A stretch of 25,118 nucleotides of DNA from Phyllobacteriaceae bacterium (GTDB taxonomy: Bacteria > Pseudomonadota > Alphaproteobacteria > Rhizobiales > Rhizobiaceae), in contig JADJTR010000009.1 in NCBI GenBank assembly GCA_016711085.1, positions 1 to 25,118 on the forward strand. Direction: 5' to 3'. Under the pieces are notes generated by a model. It was not told the origin of the DNA and did no database searches. It saw only the letters and a list, made by a program, of their open reading frames with translations. Positions 9,208 to 19,267 of the stretch are shown here, one piece after another. Position 1 is the stretch's first letter. Every line of letters begins with the position of its first letter. The translations under genes and the position numbers were made by a program.

Positions 9208-10822
9208 ATGCGCTTCGTCGCCTTCCTTTTCGGCCTCTTCCTGCTCGCCTTCGCTCCGACGGCGCGGGCGGACGAGCCGCGCTGCGAACTATTATCGCCA
9301 AATTCGCCGCCGCGGGCGATTACGCCGCGATCGAGGCGGTGATCGGCGAACTGGGCGCGTCGGGCGATCCGCTGGCGGCGCGCAGCCTCAATGCGCTCAA
9401 TGACGGACGCCTTGTCGTCCGCGCGGATGACCGCGCCGTTCTCGTCGCCGAACCTCGGGACGGCAAGGAGGCGCTCACCGATCCGGTCAATGGCGACATC
9501 GTCGTCGCCGATGCGGCGACCGTTCCCTTCGACAAGGTGAAAATCAAGAACTCGATCCGGCGCTCCATCGCCGCCGCCATTTCCGGCCTGACGCTGATGG
9601 CGAAAGACCCGGCCATCCGGATCGCCGCCGCCGAGCAGATTTTCGCCAAGCCCGATGCGGCCCAAAGCGTAGCGCTGGACGCGGCGATCGCGGCAGAAGC
9701 CGATCCCGCCATCCGGCGACGGATGGAGGAGGCGCGCGCGGCCATCGTCCTTGCGACCTCGGGGGACGAAGCCGCGCGCGTCGCCGCCATCGCCACGATT
9801 CTGGCGCGCGGCGATCGCGCCGCGCTGGCGTTGCTCTCGTCGTTCGCCGGCAAGGTCGAGGGCAAGGCCGCCGAAGGCGCTCGACGCGGCGATTGGCGGC
9901 CTGCAGAAGCGGCTGGCGCTGTGGGACGCCGGCCAGAACGTCTGGTACGGCATTTCGCTCGGCTCGGTGCTGCTGCTCGCCGCGATCGGGCTTGCCATCA
10001 CCTTCGGCGTCATGGGCGTCATCAACATGGCGCATGGCGAAATGGTGATGCTCGGCGCCTACACCACCTTTGTCGTGCAGGAACTGATCCGCACCCATGC
10101 GCCCGGCTGGTTCGACCAGTCGTTGACGATCGCGCTGGTCATGGCGTTCCTGGTCGCCGGCCTCGCCGGGCTCGCCATCGAACGCCTCGTCATCCGCTTT
10201 CTGTACGGACGGCCGCTGGAGACACTGCTGGCCACCTGGGGTGTGTCGCTGATCCTGCAGCAGGCGGTGCGCACCGTATTCGGTCCGACCAACCGGGAAG
10301 TCGGCAACCCGTCGTGGATGACCGGCGCGTTCCAGATCGGCGAAATGGCGATCACCTGGAACCGGCTGTGGATCGTCGTCTTTTCGCTCGCTGTGTTCGC
10401 CGCGCTGCTCGCCGTGGTCAATTTCACCCGCCTTGGCCTGCAGATGCGCGCGGTGACGCAAAACCGGCGCATGGCCGCGGCCATGGGCATCGCCACGCCG
10501 AAGGTCGACGCGCTGACATTCGCGCTCGGCTCCGGCATCGCCGGCATCGCCGGCGTGGCGCTCAGCCAGATCGACAATGTCTCGCCCAATCTTGGACAGG
10601 GGCTACATCATCGATTCCTTCATGGTTGTCGTCTTCGGCGGCGTCGGCAATCTGTGGGGCACGCTGATCGGGGCGCTGTCGCTCGGCGTCGCCAACAAGT
10701 TCCTCGAGCCCTATGCCGGCGCGGTATTCGGCAAAATCCTTGTGCTGGTGCTGATCGTGTTGTTCATCCAGCGCCGCCCGCGCGGGTTGTTCGCATTGCG
10801 CGGCCGGGCGGTGGAGCAATGA
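9208..10822 (+). CDS. urtB: urea ABC transporter permease UrtB, frameshifted
   Basis: One of two membrane permeases of the urea importer. The start ATG 9208 gives a signal peptide (MRFVAFLFGLFLLAFAPTARA). A ~200-residue Ala-rich helical extracytoplasmic domain, characteristic of UrtB and absent from LivH, follows. The permease core then reads YGISLGSVLLLAAIGLAITF, GVMGVINMAHGEMVMLGAYT, ATWGVSLILQQAVRTVFG, NRRMAAAMGIATPKVDAL and FMVVVFGGVGNLWGTLIGA. Corrected length is ~538 residues, as expected. Shifts occur near 9288, near 9875 (one extra G) and near 10600 (one extra G); all domains are otherwise intact, so the gene is probably functional. The stop overlaps the urtC start. Confidence 0.93.
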
Positions 10823-11973
10823 TATTGATCCGGTTTCTCGGCCGGGGCCTGCATTCGCGCGCGGTGCGTGCGACGACGTTGCTGCTTATACTCGCCGCGA
10901 TCGCCGTTCCGCTCCTTTCGCTGGCGCTGCCGGCCGGACATCCGCTGGCGCCCTCGCCCTATCTGGTGCCGCTCATCGGCAAATATCTCTGCTTCGCCAT
11001 GCTGGCGCTGGCGCTCGACCTTGTGTGGGGCTACGCCGGCATCCTGTCGCTCGGCCATGGGGCTTTTTTCGCCCTCGGCGGTTACGCCATGGGCATGTAC
11101 ATGATGCGCCAGATCGGCGCGCGCGGCGTTTACGGCAATCCGCTGCTGCCCGATTTCATGGTCTTCCTCAACTGGAAAGACCTGCCGTGGTACTGGCTCG
11201 GCTTCGACCGATTCTGGTTCGCGGCGCTGATGGTGGTGGCGGTTCCCGGCGTCCTTGCCTTCGTTTTCGGCTGGTTCGCCTTCAAGTCGCGCGTCACCGG
11301 CGTCTATCTGTCGATCATCACCCAGGCGCTGACCTATGCGCTGATGCTTGCCTTCTTCCGCAACGAGACCGGTTTCGGCGGCAATAACGGCCTGACCGAT
11401 TTCAAGGAAATCCTCGGCCATTCCGTTTCCGCGCCAGCGACACGGGCGGCGCTGTTTTCTGCTTCGGCGCTGGCGCTGGCCGGCGCGCTGGTTCTTGTTT
11501 CGGCGGTGGTGTCGTCGAAATACGGCAAGGTGCTGGTCGCGGTGCGCGACGCCGAAAGCCGGACGCGCTTCCTCGGCTACCGTCCGGAAAACATCAAGCT
11601 CGTCGCCTTCGTGCTGTCGGCGATGATCGCCGGCGTCGCCGGGGCGCTCTACGTGCCGCAGGTCGGCATCATCAATCCGGGAGAATTCGATCCGGCTAAT
11701 TCGATAGAGATCGTCATCTGGACCGCGGTCGGCGGACGCGGCACACTGGTCGGGCCGATCGCCGGAGCGCTGCTCGTCAATGCCGGGAAAAGCTGGTTCA
11801 CCGGCGCCTTGCCGGAATACTGGCTGTTCGCGCTCGGCGGCCTGTTCGTCGCCGTCACGCTGTTCCTGCCCAAGGGATTGGCCGGGCTTGCCGCGCAGTC
11901 GGCGCCGGCGCTGCGCCGTCTCCTGTCCGCACGCAAGGCGCGGCCCCTTCCCCAACCCGATCCGGCGGAGTGA
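10819..11973 (+). CDS. urtC: urea ABC transporter permease UrtC
   Basis: Second permease of the urea importer, 384 residues, no frameshift. Its ATG overlaps the urtB stop as ATGA (10819-10822), implying translational coupling. Motifs are LCFAMLALALDLVWGYAGIL, SLGHGAFFALGGYAMGMYMM, the aromatic insert NWKDLPWYWLGFDRFWFAAL typical of UrtC, and YLSIITQALTYALMLAFF. The EAA-like cytoplasmic loop reads VAVRDAESRTRFLGYRPENI, and GIINPGEFDPANSIEIVIW precedes the last helices. The C-terminal tail is Arg/Pro-rich and variable in the family. It acts in the inner membrane with UrtB. Confidence 0.97.
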   Translation: MILIRFLGRGLHSRAVRATTLLLILAAIAVPLLSLALPAGHPLAPSPYLVPLIGKYLCFAMLALALDLVWGYAGILSLGHGAFFALGGYAMGMYMMRQIGARGVYGNPLLPDFMVFLNWKDLPWYWLGFDRFWFAALMVVAVPGVLAFVFGWFAFKSRVTGVYLSIITQALTYALMLAFFRNETGFGGNNGLTDFKEILGHSVSAPATRAALFSASALALAGALVLVSAVVSSKYGKVLVAVRDAESRTRFLGYRPENIKLVAFVLSAMIAGVAGALYVPQVGIINPGEFDPANSIEIVIWTAVGGRGTLVGPIAGALLVNAGKSWFTGALPEYWLFALGGLFVAVTLFLPKGLAGLAAQSAPALRRLLSARKARPLPQPDPAE

Positions 11974-11977
11974 ACCG

Positions 11978-12724
11978 ATGCGCGAGACGGCGGCCCTGCT
12001 CTATCTCGACGGCGTCTCGGTGTCCTTCGACGGCTTCAAGGCGATCAACAATCTGTCGCTGACGTTGAACCCCGGCGAGATGCGCGCCGTCATCGGACCC
12101 AACGGCGCGGGGAAAACCACCATGATGGACATCATCACCGGCAAGACGCGGCCCGACGAGGGCGAAGTCGTGTTCGACGGCGCGGTCGACCTGACGCGCC
12201 ATGACGAGAGCGATATCGCCGCGCTCGGCATCGGACGCAAATTCCAGAAACCGACCGTCTTCGACTCGCTCACCGTGGAGGACAATTTGTTGCTGGCGCT
12301 GAAAAGCGACCGCCGCGCCTTCCGCGCCCTGTTCTGGCGCGGCGACGGGGCGGACCAACAGCGGATCGACGACATCCTCGCCACCGTCCGCCTGACGGCG
12401 CGGCGCAACGACGACGCCGCGAACCTGTCGCACGGCCAGAAGCAATGGCTGGAAATCGGCATGCTGCTCGCGCAGGATCCCAAATTGCTGCTGGTCGACG
12501 AGCCGGTCGCCGGCATGACCGATGCGGAAACCGCCGAAACGGCGCATCTGCTCAAAGAGATCGCCAAAACGCGGTCGGTCCTCGTCGTCGAGCACGACAT
12601 GGGTTTCGTGCGCGAACTCGGCGTCAAGGTCACATGCCTTCACGAGGGATCGGTGCTGTCCGAAGGCACGCTCGACCATGTTTCGGCCGATCCGCGCGTC
12701 ATCGACGTCTATCTGGGGCGTTGA
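11978..12724 (+). CDS. urtD: urea ABC transporter ATP-binding protein UrtD
   Basis: ATPase of the urea importer, 248 residues, LivG-like. Walker A is GPNGAGKTT (about residues 40-48). The Q-loop region reads IGRKFQKPTVFDSLTVEDNL, the signature LSHGQKQWLEIG (His in place of the usual second Gly, as in other UrtD proteins), Walker B LLLVDEPVAGM and the switch VVEHDMGFV. ATG 11978 has GGAG about seven bases upstream and lies four bases after the urtC stop. No damage is seen. Confidence 0.97.
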   Translation: MRETAALLYLDGVSVSFDGFKAINNLSLTLNPGEMRAVIGPNGAGKTTMMDIITGKTRPDEGEVVFDGAVDLTRHDESDIAALGIGRKFQKPTVFDSLTVEDNLLLALKSDRRAFRALFWRGDGADQQRIDDILATVRLTARRNDDAANLSHGQKQWLEIGMLLAQDPKLLLVDEPVAGMTDAETAETAHLLKEIAKTRSVLVVEHDMGFVRELGVKVTCLHEGSVLSEGTLDHVSADPRVIDVYLGR

Positions 12725-12726
12725 CC

Positions 12727-13422
12727 ATGCTGGCGGCGGAAAACATTCATTTGCACTACGGCGCGGCGGAAGCGCTGCGCGGCGTGACGCTTGTCGCCGA
12801 ACAAGGCCAGATCACCTGTCTTCTGGGGCGCAACGGCGTCGGCAAGACCAGCCTGATCAGGGCGCTGACCGGCCAGCACGCCTTGAGCACGGGGAAAATC
12901 GCGCTTGACGGGCGCAATCTCGCCAAGGCGAGCGGCCATGAACGGGCCCGCGCCGGCATCGGACTGGTGCCGCAGGGCCGGGAGATTTTCCCCCTGCTCA
13001 CCGTGCGCGAGAACCTCGAAACCGGCTTTGCCGCCCTTCCCCGCGCCCAGAGGTCGATTCCGAGCCACGTGTTCGACTTGTTTCCGGTGCTGAAAGACAT
13101 GCTCGGCCGGCGCGGCGGCGATTTGTCGGGCGGGCAGCAGCAGCAGCTCGCCATCGGCCGGGCGCTGGCCATGCGGCCGAGCGTTCTCCTGCTCGACGAA
13201 CCGACCGAAGGCATCCAGCCGTCGATCATCAAGGATATCGGCCGCGCCATTCGCTTTCTGAAGGAACAAGCGGGCATGACCATTCTGCTGGTCGAGCAAT
13301 ATCTCGATTTCTGCCGCGACCTCGCCGATAGCGTCTACATCATGGATCGCGGCGAGATCGTCCATCACGGCGATGCGGCGAGCCTCGACCGGCCGGATGT
13401 GCGCCGGCACCTGACGGTGTGA
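12727..13422 (+). CDS. urtE: urea ABC transporter ATP-binding protein UrtE
   Basis: Second ATPase of the urea importer, 231 residues, LivF-like. Walker A is GRNGVGKTS (residues ~34-42), then GIGLVPQGREIFPLLTVREN, the signature LSGGQQQQLAIGRAL and Walker B LLLDEPTEGIQPSII. The switch VEQYLDF has Gln after Glu where most ATPases have His; EQ is common in this subfamily. The start lies two bases after the urtD stop. No urease gene follows, so the operon appears to end here. Confidence 0.97.
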   Translation: MLAAENIHLHYGAAEALRGVTLVAEQGQITCLLGRNGVGKTSLIRALTGQHALSTGKIALDGRNLAKASGHERARAGIGLVPQGREIFPLLTVRENLETGFAALPRAQRSIPSHVFDLFPVLKDMLGRRGGDLSGGQQQQLAIGRALAMRPSVLLLDEPTEGIQPSIIKDIGRAIRFLKEQAGMTILLVEQYLDFCRDLADSVYIMDRGEIVHHGDAASLDRPDVRRHLTV

Positions 13423-13543
13423 CTGGTTTACGCCCTCGACACCATCACGAAAATATTTCACGCCGCCATCTTGCGGTCCTTATTCGCCTCGACACAATGG
13501 CGCCGGGGCGAAGCGCAGCATTCAAACGAGGATTTTCCACGCC

Positions 13544-14734
13544 ATGACAAGCCGTACCTTTGCTCTTTCCGCCGCGCTTTGCGCCGCAATTTCGGCTGTC
13601 GCGCCACAGGCATTCGCCTTCGAAACAACATCGGCGCTCGACCGGCTGAAAGCGTTGGTCGCCGAACAGGGCTTCGACATGGCGTGGACAGCGGCGACGC
13701 CGCAGGACGATGACATCGTGCTCGATGGCGTGTCGTTCGCGCTCGCCGGCGATCCGGAACGCGTGACGGTCGGCCAGGTCACGCTCACCGATGTCACGGA
13801 AGAGGACGATGATATCATTCGCATCGGTTCGATGTCGTTGCCGAGTTTCGAGACAACCTCGCCAGACGGCAGCCATCTCGCCATCACGGAAATCGTCGCC
13901 GAAGGCATCGACCTCGCCGGACCGGCGACAACCGATGAACTGACCAAGCTCGGCATCTACGAAGGCATGTCGGTCGGCAAGTTGGAGATCGACAAGGCCG
14001 GGGCCAAAATGGCGACCATGCAGGATTTCGCCATGACCGTCGACCGCACCGACACCGGCGGGCTGACCTTCGAGGGCGGCGTCGACACGCTGTCGATCGA
14101 CATGACCCAATCGCCGGACCAGAAGACCAAGGACATGATGGCGGCGTTCGGCTACAACACGCTGTCGGGCGGCGTGACGCTGTCTGGCGGGTGGGATCCG
14201 GTATCCGGCAAGACGACGCTGGACGACTATTCCTTCACCGTCGACGACGCCGGCACGCTCGGCATGACGCTTGATCTCTCCGGCTACACGCTCGCCATCG
14301 CCAAGCAACTGCGCGACGCCAGCAAGAAGATGAACGCGCCCGGCATGACCGAGGAGCAGAAATCGGCGCAGGGTCTGGCTCTGCTCGGCATGCTGCAGGG
14401 GCTTACCTTCGCGTCGGCTACCATTCGCTTCGACGATGACGGCTTGACGCAGAAGGCGCTCGACTATGCCGGCAAGCAGCAGGGCATGACCGCCGTCGAC
14501 GCCGCCAACCAGACCAAGGCGGTGGTGCCGTTCATGCTGGCGCAATTGCAGAACCCGGAATTCAGCGCGCAGGTCTCCGCCGCCGTCAACGCCTTCATCG
14601 ACAATCCGAAATCGATCGAGATCGCGGCCAAGCCGGCGACGCCCCAACCCTTCGCCATGCTGCTGGCGGCCGGCATGGGCGATCCGAAAATGCTGATCAC
14701 CACGCTCGGCGTGACGGTGAAGGCGAACGAGTAG
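13544..14734 (+). CDS. secreted conserved hypothetical protein
   Basis: I do not recognise a named function. ATG 13544 (AGGA about ten bases upstream) begins a 396-residue protein with a clear Sec signal peptide, MTSRTFALSAALCAAISAVA then PQAFAFE, cleaved after AFA. The mature protein is acidic. It alternates short beta-like segments ending in polar turns, for example IVLDGVSFALAGDPERVTVG and MTVDRTDTGGLTFEGGVDTL, then SGGVTLSGGWDPVSGKTTLD. A helical C-terminal third contains FMLAQLQNPEFSAQVSAAVN. This resembles secreted or lipid-binding-like families conserved in Rhizobiales. It is 121 bases from urtE on the same strand, so it could be read from the urt promoter or its own. There is no transmembrane anchor beyond the signal. 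Confidence 0.8.
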   Translation: MTSRTFALSAALCAAISAVAPQAFAFETTSALDRLKALVAEQGFDMAWTAATPQDDDIVLDGVSFALAGDPERVTVGQVTLTDVTEEDDDIIRIGSMSLPSFETTSPDGSHLAITEIVAEGIDLAGPATTDELTKLGIYEGMSVGKLEIDKAGAKMATMQDFAMTVDRTDTGGLTFEGGVDTLSIDMTQSPDQKTKDMMAAFGYNTLSGGVTLSGGWDPVSGKTTLDDYSFTVDDAGTLGMTLDLSGYTLAIAKQLRDASKKMNAPGMTEEQKSAQGLALLGMLQGLTFASATIRFDDDGLTQKALDYAGKQQGMTAVDAANQTKAVVPFMLAQLQNPEFSAQVSAAVNAFIDNPKSIEIAAKPATPQPFAMLLAAGMGDPKMLITTLGVTVKANE

Positions 14735-14833
14735 GCGCGACATACATCGCCACGTTCCCTCCCCTTCCAGGGGATGGTGTCGCCCTGAGCATTGCAAAGT
14801 GCGGCGGGCTGCCTGGAACTTGCTTGCCCCTCC

Positions 14834-14848
14834 GGCCGCTTCGCGGCC
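14834..14848. terminator. GGCCGC-TTC-GCGGCC hairpin between convergent genes
   Basis: A strong stem that can also be drawn with a stable C(TTCG)G loop, flanked by CCCCTCC and ACCTCCCCC. It lies between the convergent ends of the 13544-14734 gene and aspS. It could serve as a bidirectional terminator, but there is no proper T-run; the surrounding CCCTCC/GGAGG text is also rhizobial intergenic-repeat-like. Confidence 0.45.
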
Positions 14849-14881
14849 ACCTCCCCCTTTCAGGTGGAGGTAATCGCCGGT

Positions 14882-16670
14882 TCAGCCCTTCTTCGGCTCC
14901 AGCACGCGCAAGCCCAGTTCGCGCAGCTGCACCGGCGTGGCGTGGCCGGGCGCGCCCATCAGCAAATCCTGGGCCTGCTGGTTCATCGGGAACAGGGCGA
15001 TGTCGCGCAGGTTCTTCGCGCCGCAGATCAGCATGACGACGCGGTCGATGCCGGCGGCCATGCCGCCATGAGGCGGCGCGCCATACTGGAAGGCGCGATA
15101 GAGGCCGCCGAAGCGCTCTTCGACGTCCGACGCCGACAGGCCGACCTTCTCGAAGGCCTTGACCATCAGTTCGGGGCGATGGTTGCGCAGGCCGCCGGAA
15201 ACAATCTCGAAGCCGTTGCAGACGAGATCGTACTGGAAGGCTTTCAGCGCCAGCGGGTCGCCCGATTCCAACGCCTCCAGCCCGCCCTGCGGCATGGAGA
15301 ACGGGTTGTGGGCGAAGTCGATCTTCTTCTCGTCCTCGTTCCATTCGTAGAACGGGAAATCGATGATCCAGGCCAGTTCGAAGCGGTCGCGATCGACGAG
15401 GTTCATCTCCTCGCCGGCGCGCGTGCGGGCATCGCCGGCGAATCGGTAGTACTTCGTCGGGTCGCCGGCGACGAAGAAGCAGGCGTCGCCATCGCTCAAG
15501 GCCCAGTTGCGTGCGGATCGCCTCGGTGCGCTCCTCGCCGATGTTCTTCGCCACCGGGCCGGCGCCTTCGAGCTTCTCGCCTTCCTTGCGCCAGAAAATG
15601 TAGCCCAGCCCCGGCTGGCCCTCGCCCTGCGCCCAGGCGTTCATGCGGTCGCAAAAGGCCCTGCTGCCGCCGCCCTTGACCGGAATGCCCCAGACCTCGG
15701 CCTTCGGATCGTTGGCGAGGATGCCGGCGAACACCTTGAAGCCGGAGCCGCGGAAGGCGTCGGAGACATTGTCCATGACGATCGGGTTGCGCAGATCGGG
15801 CTTGTCGGAGCCGTAACGGCGGATCGCCTCGTCATAGGGGATGCGGGCGAATGACGGCGTGACCGGCTTGCCCTCGGCGAATTCCTCGAACACGCCGCGC
15901 AGGATCGGCTCCATCGTGCCGAGCAGATCGTCCTGGGTGACGAAGCTCATCTCGACATCGAGCTGGTAGAACTCGCCGTAGAAGCGGTCGGCGCGCGGGT
16001 CCTCGTCGCGGAAGCACGGCGCGATCTGGAAATAGCGGTCGAATCCGGAGACCATCAGCAGCTGCTTGTAGATCTGCGGCGCCTGCGGCAAAGCGTAAAA
16101 TTCGCCCGGATGCAGGCGCGACGGCACGAGGAAATCGCGCGCGCCTTCCGGCGAGGAAGCGGTGAGGATCGGCGTCTGGAACTCGTTGAAACCGGCCTCG
16201 GCCATGCGACGGCGCATCGAGGCGATGACGCGCTGGCGCGTCATGATGTTCCTGTGCATGCCGTCGCGGCGCAAATCGAGGAAGCGATATTTAAGGCGAA
16301 TGTCTTCCGGGTAATCCGGCTCGCCAAAGACGGGCAGCGGCAATTCCTTCGCCGCCGACAGCACGTCCATGGCGCGGGCGAAGACCTCGATTTCGCCAGT
16401 GGCGAGATTGGGGTTGACGGCCGCCGCGTCGCGCGCCTTGACCTCGCCATCGACGCGGATGACCCACTCGCCGCGCACCGTCTCGGCGATCTTGAAGCAG
16501 GGCGAATCCGGGTCGGCGACGATCTGGACGATGCCATAATGGTCGCGCAGGTCGATGAACAGCAGGCCGCCATGGTCGCGGACACGGTGGACCCAGCCGG
16601 AAAGGCGGACGGTCGAACCGACGTCGGATTTGCGCAGGGCGGCGCAGGTGTGGCTGCGGTAAGCGTGCAT
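14882..16670 (-). CDS. aspS: aspartyl-tRNA synthetase, single frameshift
   Basis: Charges tRNA-Asp (in many alphaproteobacteria also tRNA-Asn) in the cytosol; class II enzyme. The N-terminal OB-fold reads VRLSGWVHRVRDHGGLLFID. Class II motif 1 is near MRRRMAEAGFNEFQTPILT and motif 2 reads FQIAPCFRDEDPRADRFYGE. The bacterial GAD insertion spans the middle (VMDNVSDAFRGSGFKVFAG). Motif 3 is GGMAAGIDRVVM. Length is ~596 residues, normal. The start is ATG 16670 and the stop TGA 14882-14884. One indel near 15498 separates IRTQLGL from SDGDACFFVAGDPTKYY; because the gene is essential, sequence error is likely. It is divergent from the MFS gene. Confidence 0.96.
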
Positions 16671-16849
16671 GGGAAAGGTTCCGGACAGGGCGCAAATCGC
16701 GCTGAAATTTCGCGCGGACCTAGGCCATGCGAGGCGCGGGTTTGTCAAGGATGGCGGCAAAATCGCCCCTGCCCCGGCGCATTCCCGGTGACGCTTCGTG
16801 CGCCAGCCAGCTAAAGCTTGGTTCCGTCCGATTCTCTCTTCGGCACCCC

Positions 16850-18061
16850 ATGACCGCGCTACGCCCGCTCCTGCCCCTGCTTATTGCCGCCGCCATCCTG
16901 CTCGGCGGCAATGGCGTGCAATCGATGCTGATCCCGATGCGCGCCGGATCGGAAGGGTTCGGCGCGACCATGATCGGCCTGCTCGGCACGGCCTATTTCG
17001 GCGGCTTCCTCGTCGGCTGCCTGGCGATCCAGCCGATGATGCGCGCGGTCGGCCATGTGCGCACCTTCGCCACTTTGGCCGCCATCGCGTCGACCAGCGC
17101 GCTGACGCTGGTGCTGTGGATCGACCCGGCAGTCTGGCTGGTGTTGCGCTTCGTCACCGGCATCGCTTTCGCCGGCCTGTTCACGGTGATGGAGGCCTGG
17201 CTCAACGCCGGCGTCGGCAACGAACACCGGGCGCGGCTGCTGTCGATCTACCGCGTGGTCGACCTCACCTCGGCTTCGGCCGCGCCCTATCTGATCCCGG
17301 CGTTCGGGGCGTCGTCCTTTGGCATTTTCGCCATCGCCTCGATGATGATCACGTTCTCCCTGGTGCCTGTGTCGCTTGGCGACCGCTCCAACCCGGCCGC
17401 GCCGGCGAATGTGAAACTCGATTTCAGGCGCGCCTTCGCCATTTCGCCGGTCGGCGTTTTCGGAGCGCTCGCCGCCGGGCTCGCCAATGGCGCGTCGCGG
17501 GCGATGGGACCGGTGTTTGCCGCCGCCATGGGGCTCGGCGAAGCGGCGACCGTCACCTTCCTGGCGCTCGGCATCATCGGCGGCGGCATCGTACAGTTCC
17601 CGCTCGGCTGGCTGTCCGACCGCTGGGACCGGCGCGGCGCCATCCTGCTGGTCGGCGCGCTGGCGACTTTGTTCGCCGCCGCGCTCGCATTTACCGGCAG
17701 CGATCCGAAAACGCTGTTCCTGCTGGTGTTTCTCTATGGCTGCGCCGCCATGCCGATCTATCCGCTGTCTTCGGCCCACGCCAACGACCGGGCGCGCCCG
17801 GACGAATATGTGCTGCTGTCGGCGGCGTTGATGCTGTTCTGGGCGATCGGCGCGGTCGGCGGACCGCTCTTCGCGGCGGCCGCGATGCAGAATTTCGGCG
17901 CCCATGCGCTCTATCTCTACGTCGCGGCGATCCACGGCCTGTTCGTCGTCGTCACCGCCTGGCGCATCGGCGTGCGGTCGCCCGCCCGCGAACGCGGCGA
18001 GTTCACGCCGAGCCCGGTCGAATTGCCGGGAACCGCGCCAAGCGACGAACAACCACGGTAA
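16850..18061 (+). CDS. MFS transporter (YcaD-like)
   Basis: A 403-residue inner-membrane protein with about 12 hydrophobic segments and no frameshift. Near the N-terminus it reads LLGGNGVQSMLIPMRAGSEG and LLGTAYFGGFLVGCLAIQPM. The A-motif-like region is followed by FVTGIAFAGLFTVMEAWLNA, characteristic of YcaD-type MFS proteins, and by a second half with PLGWLSDRWDRRGAILLVG. The polar C-terminal tail is variable. Substrate unknown. ATG 16850 has no clear ribosome site. It is divergently transcribed from aspS with 179 bases between starts, and precedes rnd on the same strand by 51 bases. Confidence 0.9.
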   Translation: MTALRPLLPLLIAAAILLGGNGVQSMLIPMRAGSEGFGATMIGLLGTAYFGGFLVGCLAIQPMMRAVGHVRTFATLAAIASTSALTLVLWIDPAVWLVLRFVTGIAFAGLFTVMEAWLNAGVGNEHRARLLSIYRVVDLTSASAAPYLIPAFGASSFGIFAIASMMITFSLVPVSLGDRSNPAAPANVKLDFRRAFAISPVGVFGALAAGLANGASRAMGPVFAAAMGLGEAATVTFLALGIIGGGIVQFPLGWLSDRWDRRGAILLVGALATLFAAALAFTGSDPKTLFLLVFLYGCAAMPIYPLSSAHANDRARPDEYVLLSAALMLFWAIGAVGGPLFAAAAMQNFGAHALYLYVAAIHGLFVVVTAWRIGVRSPARERGEFTPSPVELPGTAPSDEQPR

Positions 18062-18112
18062 AACGCGCGCACAGGCCTTTCGCGCCGGGCGTTGAAGCTT
18101 TATAGCGCGGCC

Positions 18113-19264
18113 ATGCAGCTGATCACCACCACGGCGGAACTCCAGGCCGCAATCGACATCCTGTCGCGTTCGCCCTTTGTCACCGTCGACACGGAATTCA
18201 TTCGCGAAACGACATTCTGGCCAGAGCTTTGCCTGATCCAGATGGCGAGCGAGGAGACGACGGCGCTCGTCGATCCGCTGGCCCCGGGTCTCGATCTCAA
18301 ACCGTTCTTCGACCTGATGGCGAACGAGTCGATCCTCAAAGTGTTCCATGCGGCGCGCCAGGACATCGAAATCGTCCACTATCGCGGCGGCCTCATCCCG
18401 CACCCGGTGTTCGACACCCAGGTCGCCGCCATGGTGTGCGGCTTCGGCGACTCGATCTCCTACGACCAGCTGGTGGCGAAAATTTCCGGCGCCCATATCG
18501 ACAAGACATCGCGCTTCACCGATTGGCGCCACCGGCCGCTGTCCGAAAAGCAACTCGTCTATGCGCTGGCCGACGTGACCCATCTGGTCGACGTCTACAA
18601 GCACCTTGCCGCCGAGTTGAAGCGCGAGGATCGCGCCCATTGGCTGAACGAGGAGATGGAGGTGCTGACCTCGCCCTCGACCTACGATTTGCATCCCGAC
18701 GACGCATGGACGCGGTTGAAGATGCGGGTGCGCAAGCCGCAGGAATTCGCCGTGCTGCAGGCGGTGGCGCGCTGGCGCGAGCTCGAGGCGCGCGAACGCA
18801 ACGTGCCGCGCTCGCGCGTTCTCAAGGACGACGCCATCTACGAGATCGCCCAGCAGCAGCCGAAGGATACAGCGGCGCTGGCGAAACTGCGCTCGACGCC
18901 GAAGGGCTGGGAGCGCAGCTCGGCGGCGACCGGACTTGTGCTCGCGGTCAACAAGGCGCTGGCGATTCCGAAAGAGGAGCTGCCGCGACTGCCGAAACCG
19001 GCCAACAATCCGGAAGGGGCGAGCGCGGCGCAGGAATTGCTGAAGGTCCTGCTGAAATTGGTGGCCGAAGACCATGGGGTCGCCGCCAAGGTCATCGCCT
19101 CGGGCGACGATCTGGAGCGCATCGCCTCGGAGGGCGAAAAGGCCGATGTGCAGGCGCTGCATGGCTGGCGGCGCGACGTGTTCGGCGACAAGGCGCTGAA
19201 GCTGGCGCGCGGAGAGCTGGCGATCCGTTTCAAGGACCGCAAGCTCGGCGTGTTCGAAGTCTAG
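18113..19264 (+). CDS. rnd: ribonuclease D
   Basis: A 3'-to-5' exoribonuclease that trims tRNA precursors and other stable RNAs. The 383-residue protein has the DEDDy exonuclease residues: VTVDTEFIRE (Asp and Glu of Exo I), HAARQDIEIV (Exo II) and YALADVTHLVDVY (Exo III Tyr-x3-Asp). An HRDC domain follows around AVLQAVARWRELEARERNVP and LKDDAIYEIAQQQPKD. ATG 18113 is preferred over a TTG 21 bases upstream because the family starts close to the MQLITTTAEL segment. The frame is intact. Its stop is four bases from the convergent GyrI-like gene. Neighbourhood with aspS and ppk-ppx is a common rhizobial arrangement. Confidence 0.95.
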   Translation: MQLITTTAELQAAIDILSRSPFVTVDTEFIRETTFWPELCLIQMASEETTALVDPLAPGLDLKPFFDLMANESILKVFHAARQDIEIVHYRGGLIPHPVFDTQVAAMVCGFGDSISYDQLVAKISGAHIDKTSRFTDWRHRPLSEKQLVYALADVTHLVDVYKHLAAELKREDRAHWLNEEMEVLTSPSTYDLHPDDAWTRLKMRVRKPQEFAVLQAVARWRELEARERNVPRSRVLKDDAIYEIAQQQPKDTAALAKLRSTPKGWERSSAATGLVLAVNKALAIPKEELPRLPKPANNPEGASAAQELLKVLLKLVAEDHGVAAKVIASGDDLERIASEGEKADVQALHGWRRDVFGDKALKLARGELAIRFKDRKLGVFEV

Positions 19265-19267
19265 TCG

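Noticed and set aside
14735..14881. A small gene between the secreted protein gene and aspS
   Set aside because: Only CCCTCC/GGAGG-rich intergenic sequence with one hairpin; no start with a ribosome site.
16859..19162. 767-residue minus-strand open frame
   Set aside because: Lies antisense to two intact genes (MFS transporter and rnd), His/Arg-rich composition, no domain; a GC-driven shadow.
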